Assembly: GCA_030431485.1 (NCBI GenBank)
Contig: JAUIIR010000050.1
Span: forward strand, 1 to 32,536
Source: Alphaproteobacteria bacterium
GTDB lineage: Bacteria; Pseudomonadota; Alphaproteobacteria; Rhodobacterales; Rhodobacteraceae
Length of the DNA: 32,536 nt
Direction of reading: 5' to 3'
The notes under the pieces are model-generated. The model did no database searches, was not told the DNA's origin, and saw nothing but the letters and a program-made list of their open reading frames with translations. Positions 14,322 to 24,141 of this stretch are shown here, piece by piece; the first letter of the stretch is position 1; every line of letters begins with the position of its first letter. The position numbers and the translations under genes are program-made.

Positions 14322-15638
14322 ATGAAGACCAAACTGACGTGTTCTGCTGCTGCTGCAGCACTTTTGGCCACCGGCTCGGTGGCGCAAGCAGCAGACCTGA
14401 CGCTGTGCTGGGCAGCTTGGGATCCGGCCAACGCATTGGTTGAGCTGAGCAAAGATTTCGAGGCGCAGTCTGGCCACAACATGAACTTTGAGTTTGTGCC
14501 TTGGCCCAACTTTGCGGACCGGATGCTGAACGAGCTGAACTCGGGCGGGCAGCTGTGCGACCTGATGATCGGCGACAGCCAATGGATCGGCGGCAGCGCT
14601 GAAAATGGCCACTATGTCAAGATGAACGACTTCTTTGACGCCAACGGCATCGACATGGGGGACTTCCTGCCCGCGACCGTGACCGGCTATGCCGAATGGC
14701 CAAAGAATACGCCAAACTATTGGGCGCTGCCGGCCTATGCTGACGTTGTGGGCTGGACCTACCGCAAGGACTGGTTCGAGCGTCCCGAGATTCAGGCCGA
14801 GTTCAAGGAAAAGTATGGCCGTGATTTGGGTGTTCCCGCCACGTTGGGCGAATTGAAAGACATCGCTGAGTTCTTCCAGGGCCGCGAAATCGACGGCAAG
14901 ACCGTCTACGGCGCCGCGATCTACACCGAGCGTGGGTCCGAAGGCATCACGATGGGCGTGACCAACGCGCTTTATGGCTATGGCTTCGAGTTCAACAACC
15001 CCGAGAACCCCTACGAGATGGAAGGTTTTGTCAACAGCGCAGAAGCTGTTGCCGGCCTTGAGTTCTACAAGGCGCTCTATGACGTAGGCACCCCTCCCGG
15101 TTCGTCGAACTGGTACATGGGAGAGAACATCGACGCCTATAAGTCCGGCCAGGTTGCTCTGCAGATGAACTTCGCCTTCATCTGGCCCGGCGTTGAAGCT
15201 GACCCGAACGTGGGTGGCGGCAAGTCTGGCTACTTCGCGAATCCCGCTGGCCCCGCCGGCCAGTTCGCCCAGCTGGGTGGGCAAGGCATCTCGGTTGTGT
15301 CCTACTCGGAGAACCAGGACGCCGCGCTTGAGTACATCAAGTGGTTCGCGCAGCCTGAGATCCAGCAGCGCTGGTGGGACATGGGCGGTGCATCGGCGAT
15401 GCGCGCTGTGGTCGAAGCGCCCGGTTTTGCTGACAGCCAGCCTTACGCGCAGACCTTCCTGGACTCCATGGCCATCGTGAAGGACTTCTGGGCCGAGCCA
15501 GCCTTTGCTGAGCTTCTGCTGTCCATGCAAGAGCGCATCCACAACTACGTGATTGCGGGCGACGGCACCGCACAAGAAGCGCTTGACGGTTTGGTCAAAG
15601 ACTGGACCGAAACCTTCGAAGACGAAGGCAAGCTTTAA
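14322..15638 (+). CDS. ABC-transporter periplasmic sugar-type substrate-binding protein
   Basis: The 438-residue protein has a signal peptide (MKTKLTCSAAAAALLATGSVAQA, cleavage before ADLTL) and the family-1 (MalE-type) binding-protein pattern: WAAWDPANALVELSKDFEAQSG, a middle lobe with ALPAYADVVGWTYRKDWFE, and the late YSENQDAALEYIKWFAQPE. GGGAGGAG precedes ATG 14322. It is the first gene of a co-directional operon with permeases, ATPases, dihydroxyacetone kinase and lower-glycolytic enzymes. A strong hairpin follows the stop, fitting the usual excess of binding protein over membrane parts. The ligand cannot be read from sequence; the kinase in the operon suggests dihydroxyacetone, or another triose or ketose. 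Confidence 0.9.
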   Translation: MKTKLTCSAAAAALLATGSVAQAADLTLCWAAWDPANALVELSKDFEAQSGHNMNFEFVPWPNFADRMLNELNSGGQLCDLMIGDSQWIGGSAENGHYVKMNDFFDANGIDMGDFLPATVTGYAEWPKNTPNYWALPAYADVVGWTYRKDWFERPEIQAEFKEKYGRDLGVPATLGELKDIAEFFQGREIDGKTVYGAAIYTERGSEGITMGVTNALYGYGFEFNNPENPYEMEGFVNSAEAVAGLEFYKALYDVGTPPGSSNWYMGENIDAYKSGQVALQMNFAFIWPGVEADPNVGGGKSGYFANPAGPAGQFAQLGGQGISVVSYSENQDAALEYIKWFAQPEIQQRWWDMGGASAMRAVVEAPGFADSQPYAQTFLDSMAIVKDFWAEPAFAELLLSMQERIHNYVIAGDGTAQEALDGLVKDWTETFEDEGKL

Positions 15639-15681
15639 AGGCTCCTCCCTGTCAGCCTGAACTTTTCGGGCCGACAACCTA

Positions 15682-15713
15682 CCTCGGGCCCGCCGATGAG
15701 GCGGTGCCCGGGG
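15682..15713 (+). other. Intercistronic hairpin after the binding-protein gene
   Basis: CCTCGGGC plus CCGCC pair with GGCGG and GCCCGGGG around a GATGA loop, with one bulged T and one G-T pair: about 13 base pairs in all. No T-run follows, so it is more likely an mRNA-stabilising or partial-attenuation element than a full terminator. Confidence 0.6.
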
Positions 15714-15794
15714 ACATAAACCCAACAAATGACGAACACCAAAACACTTTGCAGGCGCCTATGTGCGTGTTCGCGATGAAGGATAAGTATTGAA

Positions 15795-16739
15795 ATGGCA
15801 AACCCAGTCACTGCTGCTGCAAAAGCAACGCCAGAGCCGGTAGCCCAGAAGATCAGGGGCCTCTCAGATCGGACGATTGCTTGGATCTTCGTTGCTCCAA
15901 CCATCTTCCTGCTTCTTGCGGTCAACATCTTTCCTCTGATCTGGACGATCCGCCTGAGCTTCACCAACTACCGGGTGAACCGGCCCAACAATGACGTCGA
16001 ATGGGTCGGACTGCGAAACTACGAGCGTATCCTGAACGATCCAGACATCTGGAGCACAATGCAGGCGACGGCGCATTTTCTGATCTGGACGATTGTCCTG
16101 CAGGTTCTGATTGGCTTCACGCTGGCTTATCTGATCAACAAGAAGTTCAAGGGCAACGACCTTTGGACAACCATCATCGTCTTCCCGATGATGTTGTCCC
16201 CGGCGGTGGTCGGCAACTTTTGGACGTTCCTCTATCAGCCGCAGATTGGTCTCTTTAACTACGTGGTCGCGTTCTTTACCGGCGCGGACCCCTCCAGTTT
16301 CTCGATGATCGGAGACGTTAATCTAGCGCCCTGGGCGATTGTGATTGCCGATACCTGGATGTGGACGCCGTTTGTGATGCTGATTTGTCTGGCGGGCCTG
16401 CGATCCATTCCAGACTCAATCTATGAGGCGGCGGAATGTGACCGCGCCAGCAAATGGCGGCAGTTCTGGACGATCACCATCCCCATGGCGCTGCCCTTCC
16501 TGATGCTGGCGGTCCTCTTCCGGGGCATCGAAAACTTCAAAATGTTCGACCTTGTGGTCCAGTTGACCGGCGGCGGTCCGGGCAACATCACAACACTCAC
16601 CTCCATCGATCTGAAGCGGGAAGCCTTTGAGAAATGGCGCACCGGCTACTCGTCCGCCTACGCAGTCATCCTGTTTGTGACCGTGTTCGGCCTCGCTGCG
16701 ATCTACGTGAAAGCCCTGAATAAGGTAAAAGAAAGATGA
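15795..16739 (+). CDS. ABC-transporter permease, MalF-type
   Basis: This is a 314-residue inner-membrane protein with about six helices, starting with TIAWIFVAPTIFLLLAVNIF. The ATPase-docking EAA loop reads EAAECDRASKWRQFWTITIP. The late SSAYAVILFVTVFGLAAIYV is the last helix. ATG 15795 has only a weak ribosome-binding site (AAGGAT). The gap to the binding-protein gene is 156 bp and holds a hairpin; the stop overlaps the next permease start (ATGA). It forms the membrane channel with the following permease. Confidence 0.9.
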   Translation: MANPVTAAAKATPEPVAQKIRGLSDRTIAWIFVAPTIFLLLAVNIFPLIWTIRLSFTNYRVNRPNNDVEWVGLRNYERILNDPDIWSTMQATAHFLIWTIVLQVLIGFTLAYLINKKFKGNDLWTTIIVFPMMLSPAVVGNFWTFLYQPQIGLFNYVVAFFTGADPSSFSMIGDVNLAPWAIVIADTWMWTPFVMLICLAGLRSIPDSIYEAAECDRASKWRQFWTITIPMALPFLMLAVLFRGIENFKMFDLVVQLTGGGPGNITTLTSIDLKREAFEKWRTGYSSAYAVILFVTVFGLAAIYVKALNKVKER

Positions 16740-17674
16740 GCTTTTCTGTCACAGAGCCGACCAATCGGACGAAGTGGTTCGCCGGAATCGCCGTTGTCCT
16801 GTACGCGGTCATCACCATCATCCCACTTCTGTGGATCATTGCGACGGGCTTTAAGTCACCAGAGGACGCGATTGCATATCCGCCGAAGGTTGTGTTCGAA
16901 CCCTCCGTCGAAGGCTATGTGAACCTCTTCACCAGCCGGACGCGGGTCAACGAAGACGCCATGGCCGAGCTGCCGCCTGCTGAGACCTGGTACGAAGAGC
17001 TGGTGCGCGAGAAAGGCCAAACCATCTCTGGCCCCTCGCGCTACGGCGAGCGCTTCTTGAACTCGGTCATCATCGGATTTGGCTCGACCATCCTGTGTAT
17101 GGTCTTGGGAACTGCGGCGGCTTATGCCTTCAGCCGGTTCCGGGTGCCGCTGAAAGACGATCTGCTGTTCTTCATCCTTTCGACCCGGATGATGCCGCCA
17201 ATCGCGGTCGCGATCCCGATCTTCCTGATGTTCCGCAACCTTGGCCTGAACGATACGCATCTGGGGATGATCCTGCTTTATACTGCGGTGAACCTCTCGC
17301 TCTCGGTCTGGCTGCTGAAAGGCTTCATCGACGAGATCCCGGTCGAGTATGAAGAGGCCGCGCTGATCGACGGCTACACCCGGTTCCAGGCCTTCTACAA
17401 AGTGGTTCTGCCACAGGCCGCCACCGGCATCGCTTCGACCGCGATCTTCTGCCTGATCTTTGCCTGGAACGAATACGCCTTTGCTGTCCTGCTCACCTCG
17501 GGCACAGCGCAAACCGCACCTCCGTTCATTCCAACGATCATCGGGGTTGGCGGCAAGGACTGGCCCGCGGTTGCCGCTGGTGCGACGATCTTCCTTGTGC
17601 CGGTCATGGTCTTCACAATCCTTCTGCGCAAGCACCTGCTGCGTGGGATCACATTCGGAGCGGTACGCAAATGA
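16736..17674 (+). CDS. ABC-transporter permease, MalG-type
   Basis: This is a 312-residue membrane protein with about six helices, beginning FAGIAVVLYAVITIIPLLWI. A polar loop of about 70 residues lies outside the membrane after helix 1, ending near RYGERFLNSVIIG. The EAA loop reads EEAALIDGYTRFQAFYKVVLP. The start overlaps the previous stop by four bases and its own TGA overlaps the small membrane gene, so all three are translationally coupled. Confidence 0.9.
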   Translation: MSFSVTEPTNRTKWFAGIAVVLYAVITIIPLLWIIATGFKSPEDAIAYPPKVVFEPSVEGYVNLFTSRTRVNEDAMAELPPAETWYEELVREKGQTISGPSRYGERFLNSVIIGFGSTILCMVLGTAAAYAFSRFRVPLKDDLLFFILSTRMMPPIAVAIPIFLMFRNLGLNDTHLGMILLYTAVNLSLSVWLLKGFIDEIPVEYEEAALIDGYTRFQAFYKVVLPQAATGIASTAIFCLIFAWNEYAFAVLLTSGTAQTAPPFIPTIIGVGGKDWPAVAAGATIFLVPVMVFTILLRKHLLRGITFGAVRK

Positions 17675-17859
17675 GTGCTTTTATCATCGGATTGCTGCGG
17701 CTCCGCCGCGGCCCTTGGGAGATGTTGGCTTCAATCCTTATCGCACTGGGTGTGGTCATGCTTATGCAGCCATTCTTGCTCGGATTGTTCACATACTCCT
17801 TCATTGTCACACTGATCGGCACGGTGATGTTTATCATCGTCAGTCACTTCCCGGAGTAA
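17671..17859 (+). CDS. Small two-helix membrane protein within the ABC operon
   Basis: The 62-residue protein begins at an ATGA overlap with the second permease and stops 6 bp before the first ATPase. Two hydrophobic segments are clear: MLASILIALGVVMLMQPFLLG (about 18-38) and YSFIVTLIGTVMFIIVSHF (about 42-60), after a basic N-terminus (LLRLRRG). I do not recognise the family. Rhizobial glycerol ABC operons (glpSTPQUV) also carry a small membrane gene, glpU, but the sequence here does not look like GlpU as I know it. The tight coupling argues for a real, conserved accessory subunit of the transporter. Confidence 0.75.
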   Translation: MSAFIIGLLRLRRGPWEMLASILIALGVVMLMQPFLLGLFTYSFIVTLIGTVMFIIVSHFPE

Positions 17860-17865
17860 GTTGAA

Positions 17866-18963
17866 ATGGCACAGATACGAATTGAGAATGTGCGCAAGGA
17901 ATTCGGGACGTTTACGGCTGTTCAGTCTTCAACGTTTACCATCGAAGATGGCGAATTCTTCATGCTGCTGGGCCCCTCGGGCTGCGGTAAGACCACGACA
18001 CTCAGGATGATGGCAGGTCTCGAACTGCCCACTTCGGGAGAGATCTACATCGACGGCGAAGAAGTGGGCCAAAAGCCTGCAAGCCAGCGTGATATCGCCT
18101 TTGTGTTCCAGATGTTCGCTTTGTACCCACATATGAATGTTGGTAAGAACATCAGCTATCCTCTGCTGAGCCAGGGGATGCCCAAAGATGCGGTCAAAAA
18201 GAAGGTTGGAGAGATCGCAGAGATCCTCGGCATCACGGACATTCTGAACAAGCCCGTGGGCGGTCTGTCTGGCGGTGACCGCCAGCGCGTTGCCTTGGGC
18301 CGTGCGATTGTACGTGACCCCAAAGCCTTCTTCATGGACGAGCCACTGGGTGCGCTTGATGCAGAGTTCCGGGAACATATGTCCGAAGAATTGCGGGCAC
18401 TGCACGACCGTATGAACGCAACCACGGTTTACGTGACCCATGACCAGCTGGAAGCCATGCAGATGGGTGACAAGATCGTCGTTATGAACCACGGTGTTGT
18501 TGAGCAGTTTGGTGTGCCGCAGGACATCTACGACTGGCCCGCAACCATGTTTGTTGCGAACTTCCTGGGGTCGCCCCCTATGAACTTCCTGAAGTTCAGC
18601 GGGATGGCCGGCACTGGAGCAACCTCGGTGAAGCTCGGCGACTCTGAGATCAGCGTCCCCGAATTGCGCGCCGGGACAAGCGGTGAACTTGCATTGGGTG
18701 TCCGCCCCGAGCATGTGCGCCTCAGTGATGCAGGCCAGGTGCGCGGCGAGGTTCTTGCGACCGAATATCTGGGCACAACGCAGATTGTCACCGTTCGGAC
18801 GGCCTATGGCGACGTGAAGGCGCGGATCGCGTCCGACGTCAGCGTCAAAACCGGGGTTTCAACCGGTCTCGATCTGGATGCGCGGACACTGACCGTGTTT
18901 GACGCGGACAAAGGCAGCGCATTGCTGTCAGAAGCAAATGAGGGGGTGCTGAATCATGGCTGA
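17866..18963 (+). CDS. ABC-transporter ATPase 1, MalK/UgpC-type
   Basis: This is a 365-residue ATPase with Walker A GPSGCGKT (36-43), Q-loop FQMFALYP (80-87), signature LSGGDRQRV (133-141; the usual Gln after LSGG is Asp), Walker B AFFMDEP (153-159), H-loop His191, and a C-terminal TOBE-type regulatory domain (LALGVRPEHVRLSDAG). It couples ATP hydrolysis to import at the inner membrane. It begins 6 bp after the small membrane gene and overlaps the second ATPase by 8 bases. The pair are distinct proteins, so a heterodimeric ATPase is likely. Confidence 0.93.
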   Translation: MAQIRIENVRKEFGTFTAVQSSTFTIEDGEFFMLLGPSGCGKTTTLRMMAGLELPTSGEIYIDGEEVGQKPASQRDIAFVFQMFALYPHMNVGKNISYPLLSQGMPKDAVKKKVGEIAEILGITDILNKPVGGLSGGDRQRVALGRAIVRDPKAFFMDEPLGALDAEFREHMSEELRALHDRMNATTVYVTHDQLEAMQMGDKIVVMNHGVVEQFGVPQDIYDWPATMFVANFLGSPPMNFLKFSGMAGTGATSVKLGDSEISVPELRAGTSGELALGVRPEHVRLSDAGQVRGEVLATEYLGTTQIVTVRTAYGDVKARIASDVSVKTGVSTGLDLDARTLTVFDADKGSALLSEANEGVLNHG

Positions 18964-19951
18964 GGTAGTCCTAAATAACGTTACCCGCCGCTATGGAGAC
19001 GTGACCGCGCTCGACAATGTGTCGATGACCATTCCCGATGGCGCATTTGTTGTCCTGCTTGGCCCCACCGGCGCAGGCAAGACCACGACCCTGCGTATGG
19101 TTTCGGGCCTTGAGGCCCCGGATCAGGGCGAGGTCTTCATTGGCGGCCAGTCGATGAACGGCCTGACCCCGGCGCAGCGCAACGTGGCGATGGTGTTCCA
19201 GCAGTACTCGCTCTACCCGCACTTGACGGTACGAGAGAACCTGGCGTTCCCAATGAAATCGCCGCTGCTGAAGACACCTGCTGACATTATTGAGAAGAAG
19301 GTGAAGGATGTCGCCGAGATCTTGCAAATTGCGCACAAGCTCGACAACAAGGCGACGGCGTTGTCGGGTGGCGAAATGCAGCGCGTTTCGATCGGACGCG
19401 CCCTTGTCCGTGATCCGTCGGTCTATCTGATGGACGAACCGCTGAGCTCTTTGGACGCAAAGCTGCGCTCTGATCTGCGGATCGAGCTCAAGAGCATCCA
19501 GGCCAATTCTGGCGCAACATTGCTTTATGTGACACACGATCAGATTGAAGCGATGACGATGGCAACGCATGTGGGCGTTCTGGATGAAGGGAAACTGGTT
19601 CAGTTCGGGTCTCCGCGCGAGATCTACGAGGATCCCGTGAGTGTTTACGCGGCAAGCCGCTTGGGCCAACCCCGTATCAACATCTTGCCAGCCGATCTGT
19701 TTGGCCATGCGCCAACGGGCGCCAAGAGTATCGGCTTGCGGCCGGAGCAGATTGAACAGGGCTCGGGCGCAGACAGCATCGTGTCACGGGTGGAACATTT
19801 GGGCGATCAAACACGTCTGCACCTGAATTTCCGGAACCATGACATCATCACGGTCACGGATGCACATACGGAACTTAAGGCCGGTGACATCGTCGCCATT
19901 CAGCCAAAAAATCCGTTCTTCTTCGACGCCTCAGGCGCGAGACAACGGTAA
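18956..19951 (+). CDS. ABC-transporter ATPase 2, MalK/UgpC-type
   Basis: This is a 331-residue ATPase with Walker A GPTGAGKT (36-43), signature LSGGEMQRV (136-144), Walker B VYLMDEP (156-162), H-loop His194 and a shorter TOBE-like tail (SIGLRPEQIEQG). Two different ATPases in one sugar-type system recall rhizobial glycerol transporters (GlpS/GlpT). The gene starts inside the end of ATPase 1, and the kinase gene follows after 14 bp, tying uptake to phosphorylation. Confidence 0.93.
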   Translation: MAEVVLNNVTRRYGDVTALDNVSMTIPDGAFVVLLGPTGAGKTTTLRMVSGLEAPDQGEVFIGGQSMNGLTPAQRNVAMVFQQYSLYPHLTVRENLAFPMKSPLLKTPADIIEKKVKDVAEILQIAHKLDNKATALSGGEMQRVSIGRALVRDPSVYLMDEPLSSLDAKLRSDLRIELKSIQANSGATLLYVTHDQIEAMTMATHVGVLDEGKLVQFGSPREIYEDPVSVYAASRLGQPRINILPADLFGHAPTGAKSIGLRPEQIEQGSGADSIVSRVEHLGDQTRLHLNFRNHDIITVTDAHTELKAGDIVAIQPKNPFFFDASGARQR

Positions 19952-19965
19952 CAGGGAGGATACTC

Positions 19966-21588
19966 GTGTCACAGTTTATCAATAAGAAAGAAGACATCGT
20001 TCAAGAGGCGATTGACGGTGTCATCGCCAATTCCGGTGGGCGGTTGGCGCGCCTGGATGGCTACCCACATATCCGTGTGTTGGTGCGCAACGATTGGGAC
20101 AAAAGCAAAGTTGCTTTGGTCTCTGGCGGTGGCTCGGGCCATGAACCAGCACATGCCGGTTTCGTCGGCGAGGGGATGCTGACTGCTGCCGTTTGCGGCG
20201 ACGTCTTTGCATCGCCTTCGGTCGATGCGGTTCTGGCGGGCATTCTGGCCGTCACCGGCGAGGCGGGCTGCGTGCTGATCGTCAAGAACTATACCGGCGA
20301 CCGCCTGAACTTTGGCCTTGCGGCCGAGCGTGCGCGCGCCTTCGGCCTGAAGGTCGAAATGGTGATCGTCGATGACGACATCGCGCTGCCTGAACTGCCT
20401 CAGGCTCGCGGTGTCGCTGGTACGGTGTTCGTGCACAAGATCGCCGGTGCGTTGGCTGAAAACGGTGCCTCCCACGAGGACGTCACCGCAGCGGCCAAGC
20501 GTGTGATCGCTGGCACTAAAACCATTGGAATGAGCCTCGACACCTGCACGGTGCCGGGTGCACCAAAAGAAGACCGCATCCCGGACGGCAAAGCCGAGCT
20601 TGGCTTGGGCATCCATGGTGAAGCGGGCGTCGAGCAAGTCGATTATAGCAGCGCCAAAGACGCGATGGCAAAGGTCGTCGAGAAGCTGAAGTCAGAGATC
20701 GACCTCAACAAAGAACACGTGGCCTTGCTGAACAATCTGGGCGGCGCGTCGGTGCTGGAAATGTCCGTGCTGTCGCACGAGCTTGCGCAGTCGGAAATTG
20801 CGGGCAGCATCAAATTCACTGTTGGGCCCGCCGCGATGGTTACGTCGCTGGCGATGCGCGGCTTCTCTTTGTCGCTCTTCCCAGCGAACGCCGAAGACGT
20901 CGAGGCTCTGCAGGCGGCCACCCCGCTCGCGGCGTGGCCCGGCGTCAATGCGCTGGCGCAGGTTGAGGTTGTCGACCTTCCCGATGGGTTGAAGCCCATC
21001 AAGCCGCTTGCGTCGGATCACAAGGAAACGCGTGAATTCCTGACCAAATGTTGCGAGCTCTTGATCGCGTCCGAGGCAGATCTGAACGCGCTTGATGCCA
21101 AATCCGGCGATGGCGACACTGGCTCGACCCTTGCTGGTGCTTCGCGCGCCTTGATCAAGGCGATGGACCGCCTGCCGCTGGCCGACCACACGCAGCTTTA
21201 TCGTGCCATTGGCCAAGAGCTGAGCGAAACCATGGGCGGCTCGTCCGGCGTTTTGCTGGCGATCATGTTCGCAGCCGCTGGTGATGCGGCCTCGAGCGGC
21301 ATGACCATGCGCGAAGCGCTGGAGGCAGGTTTGCGGCGGATGCAGGAAATCGGCGGCGCCAAGCTGGGGGACCGCACGATGGTCGATGCGCTTGATCCTG
21401 CGCTGACCGCGCTTGCCGAAGGTCTGCCGAAAGCCGCCGCGGCTGCTCGCGCTGGCGCGAACAAAACGGCCGAGATGCTGGTCGCGAAAGCGGGCCGCGC
21501 CTCTTACATCAACGCGGACCAGCTAAAGGGCCATGTTGATCCGGGTGCCGAAGCCGTTGCGCGCCTTTTCGAAGAACTCAGCGTTTAA
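19966..21588 (+). CDS. dhaK: Dihydroxyacetone kinase, ATP-dependent single-chain (DhaK + DhaL)
   Basis: GTG 19966 is the start, with AGGGAGGA just upstream; no ATG is near, and the N-terminus FINKKEDIVQEAIDG matches the family. The 540-residue protein has the DhaK domain (1-335) with GGGSGHEPAHAG (54-65), VKNYTGDRLNFGLA and GIHGEAGVE, where His217 should form the covalent hemiaminal with substrate. A linker leads to the ATP-binding DhaL domain (355-540) with GDGDTGSTL (381-389) and GGSSG (424-428). It converts dihydroxyacetone (and, in the family, D-glyceraldehyde) to the phosphate using ATP rather than the PEP system. It sits between the transporter and glycolytic genes, so it probably traps the imported triose. 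A related ketose kinase, such as an erythrulose kinase, cannot be excluded. Confidence 0.93.
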   Translation: MSQFINKKEDIVQEAIDGVIANSGGRLARLDGYPHIRVLVRNDWDKSKVALVSGGGSGHEPAHAGFVGEGMLTAAVCGDVFASPSVDAVLAGILAVTGEAGCVLIVKNYTGDRLNFGLAAERARAFGLKVEMVIVDDDIALPELPQARGVAGTVFVHKIAGALAENGASHEDVTAAAKRVIAGTKTIGMSLDTCTVPGAPKEDRIPDGKAELGLGIHGEAGVEQVDYSSAKDAMAKVVEKLKSEIDLNKEHVALLNNLGGASVLEMSVLSHELAQSEIAGSIKFTVGPAAMVTSLAMRGFSLSLFPANAEDVEALQAATPLAAWPGVNALAQVEVVDLPDGLKPIKPLASDHKETREFLTKCCELLIASEADLNALDAKSGDGDTGSTLAGASRALIKAMDRLPLADHTQLYRAIGQELSETMGGSSGVLLAIMFAAAGDAASSGMTMREALEAGLRRMQEIGGAKLGDRTMVDALDPALTALAEGLPKAAAAARAGANKTAEMLVAKAGRASYINADQLKGHVDPGAEAVARLFEELSV

Positions 21589-21604
21589 CGCTGGAAACCT
21601 GACC

Positions 21605-21627
21605 CGGGTCGCCCTTGTGGCGGCCCG
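21605..21627 (+). other. Intercistronic hairpin between kinase and pyruvate kinase
   Basis: CGGGTCGCC and GGCGGCCCG pair over 9 positions (one G-T pair) around a CTTGT loop. There is no T-run. It marks the border between the uptake/kinase part and the glycolytic part of the operon. Confidence 0.55.
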
Positions 21628-21648
21628 CGTCCAAATCAGGCCAAGACC

Positions 21649-23097
21649 ATGACCGCTCCCACCCCAAGAAAAACCAAAATTGTGGCCACCCTCGGCCCTG
21701 CGTCCAATGATCGTGCGTCGATCGAAAAACTCTTGGACGCGGGCGCCAACGTGTTCCGCCTGAATATGAGCCACGGCCAGCACGAGAACATCACCCGCAT
21801 TCACGGCATCATTCGGGCGCTGGAGGCAGAGCGCGGGCAACCCATCGGAATTTTGGGTGATCTTCAGGGCCCAAAGCTGCGCTGCGGGTCTTTTGAGAAC
21901 GGGGCGGGGCACGTTCTGGAAGTCGGCCAGTCCTTCCGGCTTGACCTCGATATGACCCCCGGGACTGCCACGCGCGTCGGCATGCCTCACCCCGAGATTT
22001 TCCAGGCACTTGAGCCTGGCGCGACGCTTCTGATCAACGACGGCGCTATCCGGCTCAAGGTGCAAAACTGCGACGAGGATCACGCCGAATGCCTCGTGGA
22101 AGTCGGCGGCAAGATCTCTGACCGTAAGGGCATCAATGTGCCTGATGTCGAGCTGCCCTTGGCGGCGCTCTCCGAAAAGGATCTAGCGGATTTGGAGTTC
22201 CTCTGCGAGCTCGGGATCGATTGGCTCGCGCTCTCTTTCGTGCAGCGCGCGGCGGACATCATGCAGGCCCGCGAACTTGTCAAAGGGCGGGCGCGGTTGA
22301 TGGCGAAGATCGAAAAGCCAAACGCTGTAGCCCGCATCGATGAGATCCTTGATGTTACCGACAGCATCATGGTGGCACGCGGCGATCTGGGCGTCGAAAT
22401 GCCCGTCGAGGCGGTGCCTCCGATCCAAAAAGACCTGATTGTGCGCTGCCGCCAGCTGGGCAAGCCGGTGATCGTCGCCACCCAGATGCTGGAAAGTATG
22501 GTCAACGCGCCGGTGCCAACACGGGCCGAAGTGAATGACGTGGCAACCGCGATCTATGACGGCGCCGATGCGGTGATGCTGTCCGCCGAAAGCGCCGCTG
22601 GCAGCTTCCCAAGCGAGGCCGTCGCGACGATGGACGCCGTGGCGCGGCGCGTCGAAGCTGACCCGCTTTATGCTCGCCAGATCGCCGGGACGCGCAGCGA
22701 GGCTCAGGACACAGACGCAGATGCGATCACCGTGGCCGCACGCGAGATTTCCGAGACGCGCTCCATCGCGGCCATCTGCTGCCACACGCAATCGGGCTCA
22801 ACCGCGTTCCGCGCTGCGCGCGAGCGGCCCCTGGTCCCGCTGGTCGCTGTCACATCTGATGTGAAAACCGCCCGCGCGCTGGCCTTGCTCTGGGGCACCA
22901 ATGCGCGGTTGCAGGACCCCGTAACGCGCTTTCGCGACGCAGCCATCGCAGCGGCAAAGGCCGTGACAGATCTCGGCTTTGCCGCCGGGCGCGAGTCGAT
23001 TGTCGTGACAGCAGGGGTCCCGCTGAACACCACCGGTACCACAAATATCCTTCGGATCGTCAAAGCTGACTGTTCGAACATTGGCTCAGCCGCTTGA
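21649..23097 (+). CDS. pyk: Pyruvate kinase
   Basis: The 482-residue protein has the standard pattern: [11 protein letters not shown] (9-19), [19 protein letters not shown], the active-site lysine in [11 protein letters not shown], then [12 protein letters not shown] and [10 protein letters not shown], and a C-terminal domain. It makes pyruvate and ATP from PEP and ADP in the cytoplasm. It is 60 bp behind the kinase gene (hairpin between) and 34 bp before GAPDH. It is the last step of the route encoded here, yet placed first among the glycolytic genes. Confidence 0.96.
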   Translation: MTAPTPRKTKIVATLGPASNDRASIEKLLDAGANVFRLNMSHGQHENITRIHGIIRALEAERGQPIGILGDLQGPKLRCGSFENGAGHVLEVGQSFRLDLDMTPGTATRVGMPHPEIFQALEPGATLLINDGAIRLKVQNCDEDHAECLVEVGGKISDRKGINVPDVELPLAALSEKDLADLEFLCELGIDWLALSFVQRAADIMQARELVKGRARLMAKIEKPNAVARIDEILDVTDSIMVARGDLGVEMPVEAVPPIQKDLIVRCRQLGKPVIVATQMLESMVNAPVPTRAEVNDVATAIYDGADAVMLSAESAAGSFPSEAVATMDAVARRVEADPLYARQIAGTRSEAQDTDADAITVAAREISETRSIAAICCHTQSGSTAFRAARERPLVPLVAVTSDVKTARALALLWGTNARLQDPVTRFRDAAIAAAKAVTDLGFAAGRESIVVTAGVPLNTTGTTNILRIVKADCSNIGSAA

Positions 23098-23131
23098 TCT
23101 AAAAGCGGTTTTTGCACTCAAGGAGACGACA

Positions 23132-24133
23132 ATGACAGTTCGTGTTGCAATAAACGGCTTCGGCCGTATCGGAAGAAATGTGCTTCGCGCTATCATCGAA
23201 AGCGGTCGCACGGATATTGACGTCGTGGCCATCAATGACCTTGGCCCGGTCGAGACCAACGCGCATCTGATCCGCTACGACTCGATCCATGGCAAGTTCC
23301 CGGGCGAGGTGACCACCGGCGAAGACACCATCGACGTGGGGCGCGGCCCGATCCGCGTGACGGCTATTCGCAACCCGGCGGATCTGCCCTGGTCCGATGT
23401 GGATGTGGTTCTGGAATGCACAGGGATCTTCACATCGAAAGAGGCGTGCCAGGCGCATTTGCAGAACGGCTCGCAGCGCGTGCTGATCTCCGCCCCCGGC
23501 AAGGATGCCGACAAGACCATCGTTTATGGCGTGAACCATAACACGCTGACTGCTGAGGATCTGGTGGTCTCGAATGCCTCTTGCACGACCAACTGCCTCA
23601 GCCCCGTGGCCAAGGTTCTGAACGACGCCATCGGGATCAAGCGCGGCTTCATGACCACAATCCACAGCTACACAGGCGATCAGCCGACCTTGGACACCAT
23701 GCACAAAGACCTCTACCGCGCCCGCGCTGCGGCGATGTCGATGATCCCGACCTCGACCGGCGCGGCCAAGGCTGTGGGACTGGTGCTGCCCGAGCTGAAG
23801 GGCAAGCTCGATGGTGTGGCCATCCGCGTGCCGACGCCCAACGTCTCGGTTGTGGACCTGACCTTTGAGGCCGCCCGCGACACCTCGGTTGAAGAGATCA
23901 ACGCCGCGATCAAGGCCGCGGCAGACGGCCCGCTGAAAGGTGTGCTCGGCTACACGGAGGCTGCCAACGTCTCCATCGATTTCAACCACGACCCGCATTC
24001 GTCCATCTTCCACATGGATCAGACCAAGGTGATGGATGGCAGCATGGTGCGTATCCTCAGCTGGTACGACAACGAATGGGGCTTTTCGAACCGCATGTGC
24101 GACACCGCCGTCGCCATGGGCGCGCTGATCTAA
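23132..24133 (+). CDS. gap: Glyceraldehyde-3-phosphate dehydrogenase
   Basis: I start at ATG 23132, preceded by AAGGAGA, which gives the family's usual 333 residues; an open extension upstream overlaps the pyruvate kinase end and is not supported. Motifs are the Rossmann start [14 protein letters not shown], the catalytic Cys151 in [21 protein letters not shown], and [13 protein letters not shown] near the end. AINDLG carries Asp36 in the region that reads the cofactor ribose, which favours NAD. It oxidises glyceraldehyde-3-phosphate to 1,3-bisphosphoglycerate. The partner phosphoglycerate kinase, often adjacent, is missing from the window. Confidence 0.96.
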   Translation: MTVRVAINGFGRIGRNVLRAIIESGRTDIDVVAINDLGPVETNAHLIRYDSIHGKFPGEVTTGEDTIDVGRGPIRVTAIRNPADLPWSDVDVVLECTGIFTSKEACQAHLQNGSQRVLISAPGKDADKTIVYGVNHNTLTAEDLVVSNASCTTNCLSPVAKVLNDAIGIKRGFMTTIHSYTGDQPTLDTMHKDLYRARAAAMSMIPTSTGAAKAVGLVLPELKGKLDGVAIRVPTPNVSVVDLTFEAARDTSVEEINAAIKAAADGPLKGVLGYTEAANVSIDFNHDPHSSIFHMDQTKVMDGSMVRILSWYDNEWGFSNRMCDTAVAMGALI

Positions 24134-24141
24134 TCCTTCCT

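Noticed and set aside
14181..15728. Very long open frame antisense to the periplasmic binding-protein gene
   Set aside because: It mirrors a gene with a signal peptide, family motifs and a strong ribosome-binding site. The antisense product is His/Val/Arg-rich with no family features, a known effect of GC-rich codon use.
23081..23131. N-terminal extension of GAPDH from a TTG at 23081
   Set aside because: It overlaps the pyruvate kinase end and has no ribosome-binding site, while ATG 23132 has AAGGAGA and gives the normal family length.
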